Source: UBA1738 sp045655325 (lineage in GTDB: Bacteria > Bacillota > Clostridia > UBA1381). From it: a DNA stretch of 64,000 nucleotides. This document shows positions 60,106 to 64,000 of the stretch, one piece after another. Position 1 is the first letter of the stretch. The number at the start of each line of letters is the position of its first letter. Both the position numbers and the translations under genes were made by a program. The notes below the pieces were generated by a model. That model was given only the letters and a program-made list of their open reading frames with translations, was not told the origin of the DNA and ran no database searches. The DNA is taken from assembly GCA_045655325.1 (NCBI GenBank), contig JAZOOY010000020.1, positions 26,049 to 90,048 of the forward strand. The letters run 5' to 3'.

Positions 60106-61377
60106 ATGGAGATTAAATCAAACGAAGAAAGACAGGAGCGTGTACTTTTAGCAGGTGTTCATACCGGAAAAAAGGACGTTCTTTCCGATACTACCGACGA
60201 GTCAATGGACGAACTTGAAGAACTTGTCAAAACTGCAGGCGGTGAAGTTTTATGCCGTGTTATCCAGAACAAAAGTGACCTTGAGGCCGGAACTTATATG
60301 GGCGAAGGAAAGCTTTTAGAAATCAAGGAAGCCGTTGACGCAATGGAAATTGACGTGGTGGTTTTTGACGATGAACTTTCGCCGATTCAGCTTCGTAATA
60401 TAACCGATTTTTTAGGGGTAAGGGTCATTGACCGTACCATTTTGATACTTGATATTTTTGCAATGCGAGCAAAAAGCGGTGAGGGTAAACTTCAGGTAGA
60501 ACTTGCCCAGCTTAAATATCGTCTGCCACGACTTCGTGGGCTTGGCACGCAGTTGAGCCGTACCGGTGGCGGAATCGGTACACGTGGTCCCGGTGAAACC
60601 AAGCTTGAGTCAGACAGACGTCATATAAGCCGAAGAATTTCTGCTTTGGAAGAAGAAATTCGTGAGCTTGCAAAACACCGAGAGCTACTTCGCTCAAGAC
60701 GAAAAAAGGATGGCACAATTACAGCCTGTCTTGTGGGATATACCAATGCGGGAAAGTCATCCCTTTTAAACAAGCTAACCGATGCGGAAGTTCTGGCAGA
60801 AAACAAACTTTTTGCAACACTTGACACAACATCCCGTGGCTTGGTACTTGAAGACAACCGCAAAATCATATTGATAGACACAGTTGGGTTCATAAGAAAA
60901 CTTCCACATCACTTGGTGGAAGCATTCAAATCCACTTTGGAAGAAACCGTAACTGCGGACTTTTTGATTCACGTGGTGGACGTTTCAAATCCACAGTACG
61001 AAAACCATATAACTGTGGTAAATTCCGTGCTTTCAGACATTGGAGCAACAGGAAAGCCGGAGATTTTGGTTTATAACAAAACCGATCTTTTGGAAAATGA
61101 TTCAGACATTATGCCGAAAGAAAACAGCGTTGGAATTTCGGTTTTGAAAAACAAGGGAATAGACAAGCTATTAGAAGTTATAGGTGACGTAGCACCGGGA
61201 AAGAAGAAAGAAATTTCGGTTTTAATCCCGTATAGCGAAGGTGCTTTGGTGAGCCGTCTTCATGAAACGCAGAAGATTCTTTCGGAAGAATACACCGAAG
61301 TGGGCACAAAGATACAACTCCTGGCGGATAGCAACACCTATAATAATCTCAAGGAATATATAACAGAAATGAGTTGA
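60106..61377 (+). CDS. hflX: GTPase HflX
   Basis: A 423-residue HflX: N-terminal domain with LSPIQLRNITDF and the conserved GTQLSRTGGGIGTRGPGETKLE (given by its core, GGGIGTRGPGE), a coiled linker, and G domain with GYTNAGKSSLLN (G1, about 206-217), DTVGFI (G3), NKTDLL (G4). It splits stalled ribosomes after stress. First of a close gene group; the stop overlaps the yigZ-like start. Confidence 0.95.
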   Translation: MEIKSNEERQERVLLAGVHTGKKDVLSDTTDESMDELEELVKTAGGEVLCRVIQNKSDLEAGTYMGEGKLLEIKEAVDAMEIDVVVFDDELSPIQLRNITDFLGVRVIDRTILILDIFAMRAKSGEGKLQVELAQLKYRLPRLRGLGTQLSRTGGGIGTRGPGETKLESDRRHISRRISALEEEIRELAKHRELLRSRRKKDGTITACLVGYTNAGKSSLLNKLTDAEVLAENKLFATLDTTSRGLVLEDNRKIILIDTVGFIRKLPHHLVEAFKSTLEETVTADFLIHVVDVSNPQYENHITVVNSVLSDIGATGKPEILVYNKTDLLENDSDIMPKENSVGISVLKNKGIDKLLEVIGDVAPGKKKEISVLIPYSEGALVSRLHETQKILSEEYTEVGTKIQLLADSNTYNNLKEYITEMS

Positions 61378-62012
61378 TAGATATTTCTACAAAAGAATGT
61401 TATAAGACAGTCAAGGCAGACGGCGAGGCACTTATCGTGGAGAAAAAATCCAAATTTATCTCCACAGTAAAGCCGGTACTGTCAGACGAAGAGGCGCAAG
61501 AATTTTTGGCAGAAATGCGCTCAAAATACAGCGATGCAACACATAATGTTTATGCTTATGTGATAGATGAGAATAATATTTTCAGATACTCAGATGACGG
61601 CGAACCAAGTGGAACTGCGGGGATGCCGGTTCTTGACACAATCCGAAAGGAAGGCATTGTGGATGTGGCAGTTGTTGTCACGAGATACTTCGGCGGAACG
61701 CTTTTAGGAACAGGCGGATTGGTTCATGCATACGGTGCAGCGGCAAGGGAAGGGCTTTTGGCTGCGGGGATTGTAACGCGTATTCTGTGCGACATAGTTT
61801 CGGTTAACGTAGACTATACCGCCGTTGGAAAAATGCAGTATATGATTTCAGAGGGCGGATATATTCTTGAAGATACTGTTTACGATAACGAAGTGACTTT
61901 CAAGGTATGCCTTAAAAAAGAACAGGTGGACAAATTTATTGCCGATGTTACAGAGTTAACCTGTGGCAGAGCGATAATTAAAAAAGAAGAGAAAAAATAT
62001 ATAGATATATGA
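61374..62012 (+). CDS. YigZ/IMPACT-family protein
   Basis: A 212-residue protein with the family motifs KKSKFISTVKPV, DDGEPSGTAGMPVL and VVTRYFGGTLLGTGGLVHAY (about 102-121), followed by a C-terminal EF-G-V-like DUF1949 domain. The family is linked to translation and, in eukaryotes, to GCN2 control. The start is a TTG overlapping the hflX stop; no in-frame ATG exists near. Confidence 0.88.
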   Translation: MIDISTKECYKTVKADGEALIVEKKSKFISTVKPVLSDEEAQEFLAEMRSKYSDATHNVYAYVIDENNIFRYSDDGEPSGTAGMPVLDTIRKEGIVDVAVVVTRYFGGTLLGTGGLVHAYGAAAREGLLAAGIVTRILCDIVSVNVDYTAVGKMQYMISEGGYILEDTVYDNEVTFKVCLKKEQVDKFIADVTELTCGRAIIKKEEKKYIDI

Positions 62013-62027
62013 TAGGAGATGGCCTAA

Positions 62028-62627
62028 ATGAAAAAAATTTTATCATTGATTATGGTAGTAGGTATTTTACTTGTATCAGGTTGTGAAAAGGTATCAGATC
62101 TTTTAGTTCCGGAAGAAAACGTGGACGAAACAATGGTGGAACAAACTATGGAACCGATTGCAACGCCGGACCCTGAGAGTGACCCGCAGACAAAGATACC
62201 GCTTAGTCAGATGATTAATATGACTAACGATTGGGAACTTTTAGGCGATTACAATTTTGAGATTACCAAAAAGGGAAAAAAGGACAGAATAGTTCTTGGA
62301 ACATCTGCAGAGGCTAAAAACGGCGAATTTATGTGGGATGATTCCCAGTACTGGACCGTGGCTGTAATTTCTGAAGACGGAGCGTACAACCTTTTCTCTG
62401 AAAGAATTCAGGGACGAGTGTATATGGAAGTTAACGAAGGATTTATAAAGGGCATCGTAACTCCTGTTATCACTGTTTACATTTTCAGCGGAAACGACAG
62501 AGAAATAAGAAACTATACCTTTGACGGAGAATGCTTCATCGAAAGTCAGGAATACACAACAAAGAATTTCTCAACAGGCGGAATCAACAACAGATATACA
62601 AGCATTCAGGAATACAAGCCGATGTAA
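62028..62627 (+). CDS. Lipoprotein of unknown function
   Basis: A 199-residue lipoprotein: signal peptide with lipobox LVSGC (Cys at residue 19), a Glu/Pro-rich spacer to about 60, then a domain with no family I recognise. RBS AGGAGA. It lies 15 bp after the yigZ-like gene and 12 bp before trxA, probably in one transcript. Confidence 0.75.
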   Translation: MKKILSLIMVVGILLVSGCEKVSDLLVPEENVDETMVEQTMEPIATPDPESDPQTKIPLSQMINMTNDWELLGDYNFEITKKGKKDRIVLGTSAEAKNGEFMWDDSQYWTVAVISEDGAYNLFSERIQGRVYMEVNEGFIKGIVTPVITVYIFSGNDREIRNYTFDGECFIESQEYTTKNFSTGGINNRYTSIQEYKPM

Positions 62628-62639
62628 AGGAGGCAAATT

Positions 62640-62954
62640 ATGGTTAAGGAACTAACAAAAGCGAATTTTGACGAAACAATACTTTCAAATAAAGTTGTAC
62701 TTGTGGACTTTTGGGCAAGCTGGTGCGGACCATGCCGTATGGTATCACCTGTGATTGACCAGTTGGCAGAAGAGTACGAAGATAAAATCCTTGTGGGCAA
62801 GGTGAATGTGGATAACGAGGGTGCTTTGGCTGCTGAATATGCAGTGGTTTCAATTCCGACAGTTATCCTGTTCAAAGACGGAAAGCCGGTAGAAAAACTT
62901 GTGGGTGCGCATTCGCTGGACGATTATGCAGATATGATTGATAAGGTGCTATGA
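62640..62954 (+). CDS. trxA: Thioredoxin
   Basis: A 104-residue thioredoxin with active site WCGPC (residues 28-32), FWASWCGPCRMVSPVIDQLA context, and the cis-proline in SIPTVILF. General thiol-disulphide reductant. RBS AAAGGAGG. Its stop overlaps the queG start (ATGA). Confidence 0.96.
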   Translation: MVKELTKANFDETILSNKVVLVDFWASWCGPCRMVSPVIDQLAEEYEDKILVGKVNVDNEGALAAEYAVVSIPTVILFKDGKPVEKLVGAHSLDDYADMIDKVL

Positions 62955-63790
62955 GAAACAAAATTCTAGATCTTGCAGCGGGTGAAAATATCTCCGCTAT
63001 CGGGATTTGCAAAGCGAGTGACTATATTAAAAGAACCGAGGGGCTTTTGAACAAAGCCTCTTTTTGTGCGGAAGATACAGGTGCACTAAAAAAAGCAAAA
63101 AGCATAATTGTCTGTGCCTTTTCCTATTATAATGGCGAGAGGAAGGGGAACATATCACGATATGCCCAGGGTGCTGACTATCATCTGGTGGCACGTGAAA
63201 GAATGAACCCTATTTGCGAATATCTGAAAGAAAATGGTTTTTCGGCTGAATCTTTTGCAGATACAGGTGCTTTAAATGAGCGAGTTTTGGCGAATCTTTC
63301 GGGAATTGCGTTTTTGGGGAAAAACCAAATGGCAATAAATGAAAAGCTGGGAAGCTACTTCTTTATAGGATACATTGTTACAGACTGTGAACTTCAGGCG
63401 GATGAGCCTAACACTTCAAATTGTAACGGTTGCGGAAAATGTTTTAAGGCTTGTCCTTTGGGTGCGCTTTCAAAGGATGGTTTTTGTGAAGATAAGTGCC
63501 TTTCATACATAACACAGAAAAAAGGCGAGCTTTCTTTAGAAGAGCAAATGGCGATAAAGAAAACAAAAACAATCTGGGGCTGTGACCTTTGTCAGGAAGT
63601 CTGCCCTCATAATCGGGAAATAGCCGTAACATCTATTCCGGAGTTTTGCGAAAACCTGATAATTGATTTAGAAATTGACGAATCTATTTCCAATAAGGAA
63701 TTTAAAAGATTGTATGGCAACCGTGCCTTTTCTTGGCGAGGGAAAGGGGTCTTGGAGAGGAATTTAAAAATTATGAATAGTCCTATATAA
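62951..63790 (+). CDS. Epoxyqueuosine reductase-like protein (QueG family, short form)
   Basis: A 279-residue protein with the QueG features: DTGALNERVLANLSGIAFLGKNQM (catalytic Asp at the start of this block), and two [4Fe-4S] motifs, CNGCGKCFKACP and CDLCQEVCP (about 158-169 and 216-224). QueG reduces epoxyqueuosine to queuosine in tRNA with cobalamin. This version lacks the C-terminal HEAT-repeat region of the approximately 380-residue enzymes, as many clostridial proteins do, so specificity for tRNA is not certain. Last gene of the group. Confidence 0.8.
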   Translation: MRNKILDLAAGENISAIGICKASDYIKRTEGLLNKASFCAEDTGALKKAKSIIVCAFSYYNGERKGNISRYAQGADYHLVARERMNPICEYLKENGFSAESFADTGALNERVLANLSGIAFLGKNQMAINEKLGSYFFIGYIVTDCELQADEPNTSNCNGCGKCFKACPLGALSKDGFCEDKCLSYITQKKGELSLEEQMAIKKTKTIWGCDLCQEVCPHNREIAVTSIPEFCENLIIDLEIDESISNKEFKRLYGNRAFSWRGKGVLERNLKIMNSPI

Positions 63791-63800
63791 TAGGAAGAAA
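63784..63800 (+). repeat. Copy 3 of the short intergenic repeat
   Basis: tatataataggaagaaa, identical to the core of copies at 9178 and 38624, spanning the queG-like stop codon. Confidence 0.55.
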
Positions 63801-63841
63801 AAAATTTTTTGAAAAAAATGAAAAAAATTTTAAAAAAAGTG

Positions 63842-63870
63842 TTGACAAACCAGAATTGATGTGGTAAGAT
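63842..63870 (+). promoter_or_regulatory. Strong promoter with UP-like A-tracts, probably of an rRNA operon
   Basis: TTGACA, 17-base spacer, TAAGAT, preceded by 45 bases of phased A/T tracts (63797-63840), as at stable-RNA promoters. Confidence 0.78.
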
Positions 63871-63876
63871 ATAAAA

Positions 63877-64000
63877 GCTGTCGCTCTTGACAGCGCTGAA
63901 CATTGAAAAATAAACAGTGCAGAGTTCTTGTCAGTGAACCAAGAGTTCACAAAAACAAAGAGTTTTTTATGACAGAAATTCGGAAACGAAATTTAAAAGT
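63877..64000 (+). other. Probable rRNA operon leader, continuing beyond the window
   Basis: No ORF. Contains a short stem gctgtcgctcttgacagc, the words gctgaacattgaaaaa and aacagtgc, and repeated gagttcttg/caagagttc pairing, the style of Firmicutes 16S leaders. The 16S gene itself would start to the right of the window. Identification rests on promoter and leader style only. Confidence 0.55.

Overview
The window reads as the chromosome of a low-GC, spore-forming, Gram-positive anaerobe of the class Clostridia. The main evidence is spoIVA and spoIIE (spore formation), two S-layer-homology (SLH) proteins, a type I dockerin, the [FeFe]-hydrogenase maturase gene hydE, the CdaA-CdaR c-di-AMP pair, and the gene string miaB-ylbF-mutS-mutL-miaA. 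No genus can be named from sequence alone. Genes lie on both strands in short operons. Nearly every promoter that could be placed is of sigma-A type with a 17-bp spacer, and most units end in a clear intrinsic terminator.

Layout. 1-5.6 kb: 3' part of a surface-glycan locus (GT4 glycosyltransferase, Wzm/Wzt-type ABC exporter, GT-D glycosyltransferase, MptE-like DUF115 protein, CMP-sugar synthetase). 5.7-9.1 kb: a nucleotidyltransferase, then spoIVA with an overlapping DUF3298-type lipoprotein. 9.1-12.6 kb: a major SLH protein with tandem promoters and a structured leader. 12.6-16.3 kb: an SDR reductase, infC-rpmI-rplT with an attenuator leader and an AUA start for IF-3, a MecA-like adaptor, yajC and a TIGR04086 membrane protein. 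16.3-19.6 kb (minus): NSS transporter, DUF2752 and CpXC proteins, metallophosphoesterase. 19.7-27.1 kb: miaB-ylbF-mutS-mutL-miaA. 27.1-27.8 kb: a modular repeat element and a four-tRNA operon (Pro-Val-Thr-Tyr, minus). 27.9-34 kb: hydE, holA, comEC, an SH3-NlpC/P60 hydrolase. 34-34.8 kb: tRNA-Leu, a second inverted copy of the repeat element, and a four-helix-bundle protein gene. 34.8-40.1 kb: gapA, ksgA, a G5/3D protein, small membrane proteins, a RAYT-like protein. 40.2-46.7 kb: Ca2+-type P-ATPase, an SLH-GLUG surface protein, hslO. 46.8-54.8 kb (minus): cdaA-cdaR, an iron alcohol dehydrogenase, yebC, the rpmH-rnpA-yidD-yidC-khpB operon, a probable small RNA and a YfcE-like phosphodiesterase. 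55-64 kb: spoIIE with Spo0A boxes, an LRR-dockerin protein, aminotransferase/Lrp pair, the hflX-yigZ-lipoprotein-trxA-queG group, and what looks like the promoter and leader of an rRNA operon running off the edge.

The cell-surface genes fit together: a polymer made and exported by the 5' locus could be the wall glycan that SLH proteins bind, although nothing here proves it. The translation genes (infC operon, rpmH operon, tRNAs, tRNA-modifying enzymes miaA, miaB and queG) and sporulation genes are scattered housekeeping functions.

The most interesting unexplained structure is a pair of inverted, about 180-210 bp elements (27104-27311 and 34195-34375). Each is built of about seven different short hairpins separated by a fixed 7-mer, GTGAAAT in one half and ATTTCAC in the other. 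Corresponding hairpins differ in sequence but keep their pairing, and two of them have swapped order between copies. Both copies sit directly behind a tRNA terminator, and one abuts a four-helix-bundle protein gene of the 23S-IVP/Avd-like family. This may be a mobile or RNA-level system that has not been described.
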